This document shows, piece by piece, positions 1-6,270 of a stretch of DNA of 7,405 nt. A program made the translations under genes and the position numbers. The notes under the pieces are model-generated. The model was not told where the DNA came from. It did not search any database and saw only the letters and a list, made by a program, of their open reading frames with translations. Source of the DNA: Halovulum sp039190275 (GTDB taxonomy: Bacteria; Pseudomonadota; Alphaproteobacteria; Rhodobacterales; Rhodobacteraceae); NCBI GenBank assembly GCA_039190275.1, contig JBCCYF010000173.1, positions 1 through 7,405 on the forward strand, read 5' to 3'. Numbering within the stretch: position 1 is the stretch's first letter; the number at the start of each line of letters is the position of its first letter.

Positions 1-967
1 CACCGGTCTGGCTGCCGCGGCGTACCCCCTCGGGGTGGAGCGCGTAGCCCACGTTCCCGGCGACGGTCGATTTCGAGGGGTCTTCGAAGCCCGCAGCAAA
101 TGCAATCGAGTCCATGAACATCGCCGCCTGACCCTGACTGAAGGCCGCTGCAGCTTCGGCCGGACCGAAGGTCGTGCCACCCTCGGGACCGCAGTCCACT
201 ATCGTTTTCAACGCATTGGCGGCTGCGACGCCCGCCTCATTGTTGATGATCGGCTCCCAGGTGTCGTCAAAGACGCGCCCGCCCAGCGGGGCGAGGTGCA
301 GCAGAAACGCATGGCTCGCCTGATGCCCCGAGGCTGCGCGCGATGCCATGCCGCCCATGCCATCCTCAAGTTCGGGTATCTGACAGGTGATCTCAAGCAG
401 CTGGTCATAGGTCTGTGGCACCTCGATGCCGTGCTTCTCGAAGATGTCCTTGCGATAGGCCAGAACACTGGTCTCGGAGCCAAAGGGGATGCCGAACAGC
501 GACCCTGTCGGACCGGGCAGATAGCCCTTCTTGCCGCCAGCAACACCAATGTTCTGCACATAACCATCAATCAGATCGCCCGCGTCATAGGCCGGATCGG
601 CAAGCTTGGGGTCCATGAAGAACCGGGCCAGGTTTTCCAGTTGGTCGGCAAATACATAATCCGCCTTCGAGAACACAACATAGGAGATCAGGTCGTAATC
701 GCCCTCGTCCTTGGTCAGTTCAAGCGTCTGGCGCTCGCGCATTTTGAGGTACTGGAGCTGATCAACCTCCACCCGGATGCCGGTTTCCTTGGTGAACTCC
801 GGCAGCACTTTCATCACCGCGTTATAGTGCGGGTGTGCCGGGAAGTTCACCACCAGCGTGGTATCGGCAAAGGGCGCATAGGGCCCCCCGTGACCATCGG
901 CCAGGGCCGGGCCCGCCATCACCGCCGCAATGGCGGTCCCGGCAAGTATTTTCTTGAGTGCCAGCAT
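1..967 (-). CDS. Extracellular solute-binding protein family 1 of a carbohydrate ABC transporter (C-terminus beyond left edge)
   Basis: Periplasmic binding protein that captures a sugar-type ligand and delivers it to an ABC permease. The reading frame is open from an ATG at 967 to the left edge, giving 322 visible residues out of a usual length of about 400-450, so the C-terminus is missing. Residues 1-23 form a signal peptide: a Lys-Lys pair near the start, a hydrophobic Ala-rich core, and an ALA cleavage site before DGHGG. The mature part shows the family 1 pattern: a first strand (TTLVVNFP), the stretch YDLISYVVF near residues 91-99, a GIPFGSET-VLAYRKDIFEKHGI segment near 159-181, and an F-GQAAMF-D segment near 276-286. 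The ribosome site AAGGGAG (974-980) lies 6 nt upstream. It follows the ATPase gene by 36 bp and is probably co-transcribed with it. The ligand cannot be named. Family assignment is confident. Confidence 0.9.
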   Translation of the reverse strand, partial: MLALKKILAGTAIAAVMAGPALADGHGGPYAPFADTTLVVNFPAHPHYNAVMKVLPEFTKETGIRVEVDQLQYLKMRERQTLELTKDEGDYDLISYVVFSKADYVFADQLENLARFFMDPKLADPAYDAGDLIDGYVQNIGVAGGKKGYLPGPTGSLFGIPFGSETSVLAYRKDIFEKHGIEVPQTYDQLLEITCQIPELEDGMGGMASRAASGHQASHAFLLHLAPLGGRVFDDTWEPIINNEAGVAAANALKTIVDCGPEGGTTFGPAEAAAAFSQGQAAMFMDSIAFAAGFEDPSKSTVAGNVGYALHPEGVRRGSQTG

Positions 968-1003
968 TGTTTTCTCCCTTTTGTCAGTATTGCTGGTGAA
1001 GCG

Positions 1004-2086
1004 TCACAAGCGCAGGCCGGACGCCTTGTCGAATAGCATCATCTCGTCGGTGACGACGCCAAAGGTCTTGGTGGTATGGGCTTTGATCGGTCCTGCGCTG
1101 GGCGTTTCGACCAGCACCTCAGCGGCGCCGCAATGGGTGACCAGTACCGACTGCGCGCCCAGGTATTCCGATACGATCACCTTCAGCTCGATAGGTGCGC
1201 CGATGTTTTCGTCGAACATAAAGGACGACGGCCGCAGCCCAAGGGTCACGTCGCGCGACGGGGCCTCACCCAACCGCCCGGCAAGCGCATCGGGAACCGG
1301 CAGACGATATCCGTCGCCCTCGACCCAGACTTTTCCGCTGTCCTCACGCAATCCGCCGTCAATGAAGTTCATCGTGGGGCTGCCGATGAAACCGGCAACA
1401 AATTTGTTCACCGGGGTCTTGAACAGCTCCTCGGGCGAACCCTGCTGCTGAACAATACCTTCCGACATGACGACGATCCGGTCGCCCAATGTCATGGCCT
1501 CGACCTGATCATGTGTCACATAGACCATGTTCTTGTCGATCGTGTCACGCATCTCGGCCAGTTCGGTGCGCATCTTGGCGCGCAACTTGGCATCCAGATT
1601 CGACAGCGGTTCATCGAATAGGAAGGTTCCCGCATCCCGCACCAGGGCCCGTCCCATCGCGACCCGCTGCCGTTGGCCGCCCGACAGTTCGGCCGGTTTG
1701 CGGTCGAGCAAATGGCCAATATTCAACATGTCTGCGACACGCTTGACCTTTTCGGTGATCTCGGATTTCGGGCGCTTTGACAGGCGCAACGCGAAGGACA
1801 TATTCCGCGCAATGTCCATATGCGGATAGAGGGCATAGTCCTGGAACACCATCGCGATATCGCGTTCCTTGGGTTCCAGCTTGCTGATCGGCTTACCGTC
1901 GAAATAAATCTCGCCCGCCGACAGTGTTTCGAGCCCGGCAAGGATCCTGAGTGTGGTGGACTTTCCGCATCCCGACGGCCCGACCAGAACAGTAAACTCG
2001 CTGTCTTCAAAAGTCAGATCGACGGGCGGCAAGACCCGAACGGAACCAAAGCTTTTCTCCACGCCTTCGAAGACGATTTTCGGCAT
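1004..2086 (-). CDS. Sugar ABC transporter ATP-binding protein, MalK/UgpC/MsmK type
   Basis: Cytoplasmic ATPase that powers a carbohydrate ABC importer. The 360 residues match the usual length of the MalK/UgpC subfamily. Visible motifs are Walker A GPSGCGKST (36-44), the Q-loop glutamine in MVFQDYALYPHM (Q82), the signature LSGGQRQRVAMGRAL (134-148), Walker B TFLFDEP with catalytic Glu159, D-loop SNLD (162-165) and H-loop His192 in YVTHDQVEAMTLGDRI. Residues from about 235 on form the OB-fold (TOBE) regulatory domain typical of this group, including GSPTMNF and TLGLRPSSF. A GGAGGG site (2090-2095) stands just upstream of the ATG. It is the first gene of the minus-strand operon, followed 36 bp later by the solute-binding protein, and is divergent from the LacI-type gene. 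ATPases of this type can serve several permeases, so the substrate stays open. Confidence 0.96.
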   Translation of the reverse strand: MPKIVFEGVEKSFGSVRVLPPVDLTFEDSEFTVLVGPSGCGKSTTLRILAGLETLSAGEIYFDGKPISKLEPKERDIAMVFQDYALYPHMDIARNMSFALRLSKRPKSEITEKVKRVADMLNIGHLLDRKPAELSGGQRQRVAMGRALVRDAGTFLFDEPLSNLDAKLRAKMRTELAEMRDTIDKNMVYVTHDQVEAMTLGDRIVVMSEGIVQQQGSPEELFKTPVNKFVAGFIGSPTMNFIDGGLREDSGKVWVEGDGYRLPVPDALAGRLGEAPSRDVTLGLRPSSFMFDENIGAPIELKVIVSEYLGAQSVLVTHCGAAEVLVETPSAGPIKAHTTKTFGVVTDEMMLFDKASGLRL

Positions 2087-2121
2087 TTTCCCTCCACTCG
2101 GCGGGTCCTTTTTCCAGGAGC

Positions 2122-2137
2122 CTCACCGTACCGTGAG
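2122..2137. repeat. Imperfect 16-bp palindrome in the leader of the ABC operon
   Basis: Five-base arms CTCAC and GTGAG flank a near-symmetric centre (GTAC at 2128-2131), so 7 of 8 base pairs match, with one mismatch at 2127/2132. It lies 36 bp upstream of the ATPase start, inside the region expected to be the 5' untranslated leader. It could be a second protein-binding site or a small RNA hairpin. Function is not known. Confidence 0.4.
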
Positions 2138-2146
2138 AATTACAGT

Positions 2147-2184
2147 GCACGCGGAAGTCTCTTTTAAGAAGCCTTTCCGCGTGC
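2147..2184. repeat. Perfect 10-bp inverted repeat with 18-bp spacer in the divergent promoter region
   Basis: The arms GCACGCGGAA (2147-2156) and TTCCGCGTGC (2175-2184) are exact reverse complements. One arm lies in the spacer of the candidate minus-strand promoter and the other around its expected transcription start. It could therefore bind a regulator, or form a hairpin if transcription starts further upstream than proposed. It is GC-rich in the arms and AT-rich in the spacer. Confidence 0.6.
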
Positions 2185-2190
2185 TAACAA
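2162..2190 (-). promoter_or_regulatory. Candidate sigma-70 promoter for the ABC operon
   Basis: On the minus strand TTGTTA (2190 to 2185) matches 4 of 6 bases of the -35 consensus. It is followed after exactly 17 bp by TTAAAA (2167 to 2162), a weak -10 box with 3 of 6 matches. Transcription would begin near 2155, leaving a leader of roughly 70 nt before the ATPase start at 2086. The -35 box overlaps the proposed operator, as expected for repression. The -10 box is poor, so confidence is limited. Confidence 0.4.
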
Positions 2191-2205
2191 CGTTAGCGTT
2201 AACGT
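2190..2205. promoter_or_regulatory. Candidate operator for the divergent LacI/GntR-like regulator
   Basis: The 16-mer ACGTTAGCGTTAACGT is a dyad with 7 of 8 matching pairs and a central CG, the form typical of LacI-family operators. It fits the pattern A-n-GTTA-n-CG-n-TAAC-n-T. From memory, the E. coli GntR operator (ATGTTACCGGTAACAT) has the same layout, giving 12 identical positions of 16. It overlaps a second dyad, GCTAAC-AAC-GTTAGC (2183-2197), and a third short one, GTTA-ACG-TAAC (2198-2208). It touches the candidate -35 box of the ABC operon and ends 40 bp before the LacI-type start codon, so one site could control both directions. Confidence 0.65.
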
Positions 2206-2245
2206 AACACCCTGCCTAAAATTCTGAAAAATGGACATAAAATAG

Positions 2246-3256
2246 ATGCGGCGGCGCACCACAGGAATTCGTGAAATCGCCGAAGCAGCGTCGGTCAGCA
2301 TGATGACGGTTTCCCGGGCCCTGCGCGGGGTGGAGGGTGTGTCCGAGACCAAGCGGTCCGAGATTCTTCGGATCGCGCAGCGCCTCAACTATGTGGCCAA
2401 CAACAACGCCCGTTCACTGGCGATGGAAAACTCGCGCATTGTCGGGATATCCCTGCCGACCTTCGCCAATGATGTCTTTGCCGATGTGTTGTCGGGCATG
2501 CGCGGCACATTCGAAGGGGCCGGGTATTCAAGCGTGATCGACACCACCGAGTATAACCCCGAGGCTGAGCACAGATGGGTTGATCAAATGCTGACCTGGC
2601 GCCCGGCCGCCGTCATTCTGACCGGCAAGGATCACAGCCGCGAGGTACGCCGCAAATTGCGCGCGAGCAAGGTCCCCACCCTTGAAATTTGGGATGTCTC
2701 CGAAGACCCCATCGATATATGCGTCGGCATCGACCATTATAACGCGGGTCAGATCATCGGCCGCTATGCGGTGGATCTGGGCTATCACGCACCCGGCTAC
2801 GTCGGAGCACCGCTGGGCCGGGACACACGGGCCGACGCCCGGTTGCGGGGTATCCGCGAGGCGTTCGCGGCGGTGCCCGGTTCGCGGCCAGTCCGTATTG
2901 CTGGACGGTCCGAACCGCATGCCTTCGGTGCTGGCGCGGCGGGTATGGAGGAGCTTCTGCGCAGGGAACGAACGGATGTGGTGTTTTTCTTGAATGACCA
3001 TATGGCCTTTGGCGGCATGATGGCATGCCAGAAGCACGGCCTGCGGATCCCCGAGGATATCGGGATCGTCGGGTTCAACGCATTGGATCTGACGGCCGTC
3101 CTGCCCCTTCAGATGACCACCGCCATGACCCCCCGCAAACGCATCGGGGTTGTCGGGGCGCGTAACCTGTTGGCGCGGATACACGGCGTAGAGTCACAGC
3201 GCGCCATTGTGCTGCCGGTGCACTTGATCGAGGGGCAGACCACGCGGCCGCAATAG
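2246..3256 (+). CDS. LacI-family transcriptional regulator, GntR (gluconate repressor)-like
   Basis: DNA-binding regulator expected to repress the divergent ABC operon until its effector binds. Its 336 residues are full length for the family. The N-terminal helix-turn-helix (about 8-27, IREIAEAASVSMMTVSRALR) is followed by the hinge-helix region (NARSLAMENSRIVGI, 54-68). A two-lobed sugar-binding domain continues to the end, with VGIDHYNAG (160-168), FFLNDHMAFGGM (247-258) and DIGIVGFNALD (271-281). The recognition helix (MMTVSRAL) and the stretch LPTFANDVFADVLSGM resemble E. coli GntR as remembered, so the effector may be a sugar acid or related compound. That is inference. The ATG is the first possible start: an in-frame TAG sits immediately before it (2243-2245). 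There is no clear Shine-Dalgarno sequence. The stop is followed by a convergent intergenic region. Confidence 0.93.
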   Translation: MRRRTTGIREIAEAASVSMMTVSRALRGVEGVSETKRSEILRIAQRLNYVANNNARSLAMENSRIVGISLPTFANDVFADVLSGMRGTFEGAGYSSVIDTTEYNPEAEHRWVDQMLTWRPAAVILTGKDHSREVRRKLRASKVPTLEIWDVSEDPIDICVGIDHYNAGQIIGRYAVDLGYHAPGYVGAPLGRDTRADARLRGIREAFAAVPGSRPVRIAGRSEPHAFGAGAAGMEELLRRERTDVVFFLNDHMAFGGMMACQKHGLRIPEDIGIVGFNALDLTAVLPLQMTTAMTPRKRIGVVGARNLLARIHGVESQRAIVLPVHLIEGQTTRPQ

Positions 3257-3363
3257 CCCGGACATTGCGGGTAGGTAAAAACACGCAGCCGGATCCTGTG
3301 GATATCGGTTCGAGCAAACCAATGGCTTGAGGCGATGGCCTGACCAGCCGGTCACTACACGCC
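3257..3363. other. Convergent intergenic region with weak hairpins only
   Basis: This 107-bp gap separates the ends of the LacI-type and IclR-type genes. It contains a broken hairpin at 3289-3308 (CCG and ATCC arms pairing with GGAT and CGG around a TGT loop) and another at 3324-3349 (GGCT/AGCC and AGGC/GCCT arms). Neither is followed by a T-run on either strand, so no standard intrinsic terminator can be claimed, although either could act as a weak bidirectional one. No gene was seen here. Confidence 0.35.
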
Positions 3364-4146
3364 CTACTCCATAAGGGTGGCCGCCAGTTCCCGCCCGGCG
3401 TTCCGCAGCTTTGGCAAATGCTGGATCAGATCGGAAACCGTGTTTCTCTGGATCGGCCCATGAACCGACAGGGTCGAAACCAACCGTCCCATGTCATCCA
3501 GTATGGGGACCGCAATGGCTGTCATACCCTCCATGAATTCCTCATCATCGGTCGAGTAGCCCCGTGTACGGATCGCCTCCACCTCGCGTCGCAAGGCATC
3601 CGCGTCCGTAAGGGTCCGGTCGGTATTGGGCGGCAGCGCGATTGAGGTCAGGATGCGTTCAAGCGCGCGCTCCTTGAGAGAAGACAGGTACATCTTGCCG
3701 CTGGCGGTGGCGTGAAACGGCACCGTCGAGCCGATCGGCAACTGAATGCGCAGGGGCCATTTGGTCTCGACCCGGTCCAGATACACCATCCGCTCGCGGT
3801 CCGGGATAGCGATGTTACACGTCTCGCCAATGTCGTCCGCCAGCGCGCGCAGTATGACCAGCCGCGCGGCCCGCACCCGCTGCGCGGACAGGGTATGGAC
3901 CGAAAGGCGCCGCAGCCGAGGCCCCGGTCCGTAGGAGCGGCCGTCGATGTCACGTTGCAAGAAGCCCTCGGCCTCAAGCGTGTGAAACAACCTGTGCAAC
4001 GTCGGCTTGGGCAAGCCAAGGCCGGCGTTCGCCTTTGTGGGTGTTACCGGTCCACCTGCGGCGACAACCTCCTCAAGCAGCATGAGAAGGCGCAGGTTGG
4101 TCGGGACCTGCTCCTTCTCGTCTGCATATCGGGGATCGTCCGGCAT
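3364..4146 (-). CDS. IclR-family transcriptional regulator, last gene of the TRAP operon
   Basis: A 260-residue regulator with the two domains of the IclR family at normal length. The N-terminal winged helix-turn-helix is at about 15-80, with the recognition region GLGLPKPTLHRLFHTLEAEGFL (written here as GLGLPKPTLHRL and FHTLEAEGFL) and the wing YGPGPRLRRL. The C-terminal effector-binding domain follows, with GETCNIAIPD (107-116), MVYLDRVET, LPIGSTVPFHATASGKMYLS (136-155), RGYSTDDEEFMEGM (195-208) and AIAVPILDDMG. These are the usual ligand-pocket segments of the family. It starts 14 bp after the large-permease stop on the same strand, so it is probably co-transcribed and probably senses the TRAP substrate or a product of it. 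Whether it activates or represses cannot be read. The AGGTAGGA site overlapping the permease stop is rather far (about 12 nt) from the ATG. No better in-frame start was found. Confidence 0.93.
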   Translation of the reverse strand: MPDDPRYADEKEQVPTNLRLLMLLEEVVAAGGPVTPTKANAGLGLPKPTLHRLFHTLEAEGFLQRDIDGRSYGPGPRLRRLSVHTLSAQRVRAARLVILRALADDIGETCNIAIPDRERMVYLDRVETKWPLRIQLPIGSTVPFHATASGKMYLSSLKERALERILTSIALPPNTDRTLTDADALRREVEAIRTRGYSTDDEEFMEGMTAIAVPILDDMGRLVSTLSVHGPIQRNTVSDLIQHLPKLRNAGRELAATLME

Positions 4147-4160
4147 TTCGGGTACGCATC

Positions 4161-5519
4161 CTACCTGTTCGGCAACAAGACCAGCGCGAGATCAGGTATC
4201 AGGGCCACCGTAATCCAAACAGTCAGGAGTGAGACCAGATATGGCACCGTGTACCGCAACAGCCGGAAGTACGGAACCCCCGTCACCCCGCTTGCGACAT
4301 AGAGGTTCAATCCATAGGGCGGGGTAATAAACCCTATCGATGCACCAACCAGGAAAATCACTGAGAAGTGTATCGGGTCAATTCCCACCGAGGCGGCAAT
4401 GGGCGCAAGGATTGGCGCAAGAATGATGGTCACTGGCAGACTCTCCAGAACCATGCCAGAGAAGAAGACGATGACCATGGATGTGAACAGCACGGCATAG
4501 TATCCGCCCATCGATGTCACGAAGTTTCCGATCACCTCCTGTGCCCCGAGGAGCGACAGGATCTGCTGCATCACCACCGAAATTGCAATCAGTGGCGCCA
4601 GGATACCGGTGATCTGCGCGGAACGAATGACGATGCTGGGGATCTCGGGGATCGAAAAACCTTCAACCACGAACATCTCGCCATAGGTCTTATCGGCGAC
4701 AGGCTTGTCGGGGCTTGAACCCATCACCCGGTTGAGCGGGCGCGACACCAGACCGGCAATGATGCAAAAACCAACCGTGACGCCTGCTGCTTCGGTAGGC
4801 GAGAACTTCCCCGTATAAATCCCCCAGAGGACCAGTCCGATGGCAAAGAACCCAAGCCAGGCCCCGAACGCGGTCTTTAGGACGCGGTTCAGCTCCAGTG
4901 GGATCAGGTAGCCCCAGCCATTCAGCCTGCAGATAACCCAACAGGCGAATTGCATGCCCACAACCATCAGTGTTCCCGGCAATATACCCGCGACAAACAG
5001 ATCGCTGATCGGCAGGTTCATCAGAAAGCCGTAGACGATAAAGATGATCGACGGCGGGATGATGATCCCGACTGTTCCACCTGCCGCCGCCGTAGCGGCC
5101 GAGAAACGCTCATCATACCCGCCCTTGACCATCTCGGGATGCAGCATCGAGCCGATCGTTGCGGTGGTGGCAGAATTCGAGCCCGAGATTGCCGCGAAAA
5201 GCCCGCAGGCGCCTAGGGCGGCCATCGCAAGCCCACCGCGTAACCATCCTAAACAGGCATAGGCAAAGTCGCTCAGCCTTCGGGCGATCCCGGACTTGTT
5301 GATCAGGTCACCTGTCAGGATGAACAGCGGCATCGCCAGCAGCGCGAACCCTTTGTTGAACACATTCAGAAGCTCCGCGCCCATGTTGTCCAGGGTCAGG
5401 CCCAGCACAAAGCTGCAGCCGATCACCCAGTAGGCGATGATCAGCAGCACCGGCACGCCAAGCATGAACATGACCGTCACACCGATTGAGATCATCGTAA
5501 CCCAGGTTCCGTCAGTCAT
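4161..5519 (-). CDS. TRAP transporter large permease subunit (DctM type)
   Basis: Inner-membrane subunit that carries out sodium-coupled import of the substrate delivered by the binding protein. The 452 residues are almost entirely hydrophobic helices. Family hallmarks are LLAMPLFILTGDLINKSG (60-77), FAAISGSNSATTATIGSM (108-125), GGTVGIIIPPSIIFIVYG (147-164), GKFSPTEAAG (237-246), SGMVLESLPVTIILAPIL-P (354-373) and GFITPPYGLNLYVASGV (396-412). A polar stretch of about 30 residues near 262-295 (from PLNRVMGSSPDKP on) makes it about 25 residues longer than the usual 425-430. The ATG at 5519 was chosen because it shares one base with the small-permease stop (TGATG) and has a G-tract ribosome site 7 nt upstream. 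A longer frame back to 5657 would overlap the small permease by 139 bp and starts with non-membrane-like sequence. Substrate unknown. Confidence 0.95.
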   Translation of the reverse strand: MTDGTWVTMISIGVTVMFMLGVPVLLIIAYWVIGCSFVLGLTLDNMGAELLNVFNKGFALLAMPLFILTGDLINKSGIARRLSDFAYACLGWLRGGLAMAALGACGLFAAISGSNSATTATIGSMLHPEMVKGGYDERFSAATAAAGGTVGIIIPPSIIFIVYGFLMNLPISDLFVAGILPGTLMVVGMQFACWVICRLNGWGYLIPLELNRVLKTAFGAWLGFFAIGLVLWGIYTGKFSPTEAAGVTVGFCIIAGLVSRPLNRVMGSSPDKPVADKTYGEMFVVEGFSIPEIPSIVIRSAQITGILAPLIAISVVMQQILSLLGAQEVIGNFVTSMGGYYAVLFTSMVIVFFSGMVLESLPVTIILAPILAPIAASVGIDPIHFSVIFLVGASIGFITPPYGLNLYVASGVTGVPYFRLLRYTVPYLVSLLTVWITVALIPDLALVLLPNR

Positions 5520-6187
5520 CACACGTCCCCCCCGATCACAGCCTGCTTGATCAATGGCTCGCCACTTCGGAAATTCGCGATATCCTCCAGAAGGTTCTCC
5601 AGAACGCGCGCCGCCATAAGCACAAACGCAATAGGCGCGGTGATCAGAAACCACCACAGCAGAATGTCATCCGTGCCCGACAGGATCTGGAAGTTCGAGG
5701 CCGAGTTCGCAGTGACACGCGCTGTTGTAGTGAAGACAATGACGCAAAACCCGAACCACAAAATCGCATCAAGCGTCAGGCAGAACATCTGCCCGACCCG
5801 TGGCATGGAGGTGCGAAACTCGCTGAAGCTTAGATGTGTCCGCAGGCGGACGTTGTACGAACACCCGAACCAGGCCATGATCATGAAAAGCAGCGGTGGG
5901 ACTGTTGTCGACCAGGGCACCTGCTGATTGAGGGCAAACCGGCGAAACACCTCGACAAATATAATCCCGGCGATCAACAGATAACTGTAGACCATCACCG
6001 AACGTTCGAGGTGGCGGTCGAGCCAGGGGATAAGGCGATATATAACCACCACCAAAACCGACCCGACTATGATCGTCAATATGCCAAGCAGCCAAGCCCC
6101 GCTTGCGCGCATCGCCTGACTGATCATCCAGGCGTCATTCGAACCGAGCGCCGTGATAATCTCGACGGCTTCGCTCCAGATAGACAT
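5519..6187 (-). CDS. TRAP transporter small permease subunit (DctQ type), enlarged five-helix form
   Basis: Membrane partner of the large permease in a TRAP importer. From the ATG at 6187 it has 222 residues, against about 160-190 for a typical four-helix DctQ. Likely membrane helices lie near 31-51, 65-80, 96-113, 137-156 and 176-196. The part from residue 65 to the end fits the DctQ layout: an FVEVFRRFAL motif, a Trp after the first core helix (PWSTTVPP), AWFGCSYNVRLRTHLSF and a final amphipathic tail. Residues 1-60 add an extra helix. The core Trp is followed by STT where many relatives have a conserved acidic residue. The start is supported by GGGGGG at 6197-6202. An alternative TTG at 6262 would add 25 polar residues without support. 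Its stop overlaps the large-permease start by one base, so the two are translationally coupled. It lies downstream of the binding-protein gene. Confidence 0.88.
   Translation of the reverse strand: MSIWSEAVEIITALGSNDAWMISQAMRASGAWLLGILTIIVGSVLVVVIYRLIPWLDRHLERSVMVYSYLLIAGIIFVEVFRRFALNQQVPWSTTVPPLLFMIMAWFGCSYNVRLRTHLSFSEFRTSMPRVGQMFCLTLDAILWFGFCVIVFTTTARVTANSASNFQILSGTDDILLWWFLITAPIAFVLMAARVLENLLEDIANFRSGEPLIKQAVIGGDV
5527..5533 (-). promoter_or_regulatory. G7-tract ribosome binding site deciding the large-permease start
   Basis: Seven consecutive Gs on the minus strand lie 7 nt before the ATG at 5519 and at the end of the small-permease gene, where they encode Gly-Gly before Asp-Val-stop. 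With the TGATG overlap, this fixes the large-permease start. A pure G-run is an unusual Shine-Dalgarno sequence and could be prone to length changes. Confidence 0.6.
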
Positions 6188-6196
6188 AATATGTTG

Positions 6197-6202
6197 CCCC
6201 CC
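6197..6202 (-). promoter_or_regulatory. G6-tract ribosome binding site deciding the small-permease start
   Basis: Six Gs on the minus strand lie 9 nt before the ATG at 6187. They support this start over the upstream TTG at 6262, for which no Shine-Dalgarno sequence was seen. Confidence 0.6.
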
Positions 6203-6270
6203 ATTCAGGAATGCCGGCTGTGACCGGTCTATAGATTGGTGCCCGGGGGAGTGTCGCCCCAAGACATAAC

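Noticed and set aside
35..1036. Long plus-strand reading frame of 333 codons
   Set aside because: It is antisense to the solute-binding protein, which has a signal peptide, a ribosome site and clear family motifs. The plus-strand product has no recognisable domain and is a high-GC shadow frame.
2528..3184. Minus-strand frame of 218 codons inside the LacI-type gene
   Set aside because: It is opposite the well-supported regulator, shows no domain pattern and has no ribosome site. It is a shadow of a GC-rich gene.
3257..3363. Intrinsic terminator between the convergent genes
   Set aside because: The hairpins found are short or interrupted and lack a following T-run on either strand, so they were only noted as weak structures.
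4144..4159. ATG at 4159 as the IclR-type start
   Set aside because: It is out of frame with the regulator (13 bp from the ATG at 4146), so it cannot start this protein.
5520..5657. N-terminal extension of the large permease back to 5657
   Set aside because: It overlaps the small-permease coding sequence and gives non-membrane-like residues, while the ATG at 5519 has a TGATG junction and a ribosome site.
6188..6262. Extended small-permease start at a TTG (6262)
   Set aside because: The extra 25 residues are polar and unlike the family, and no Shine-Dalgarno sequence precedes the TTG. The ATG at 6187 has one.
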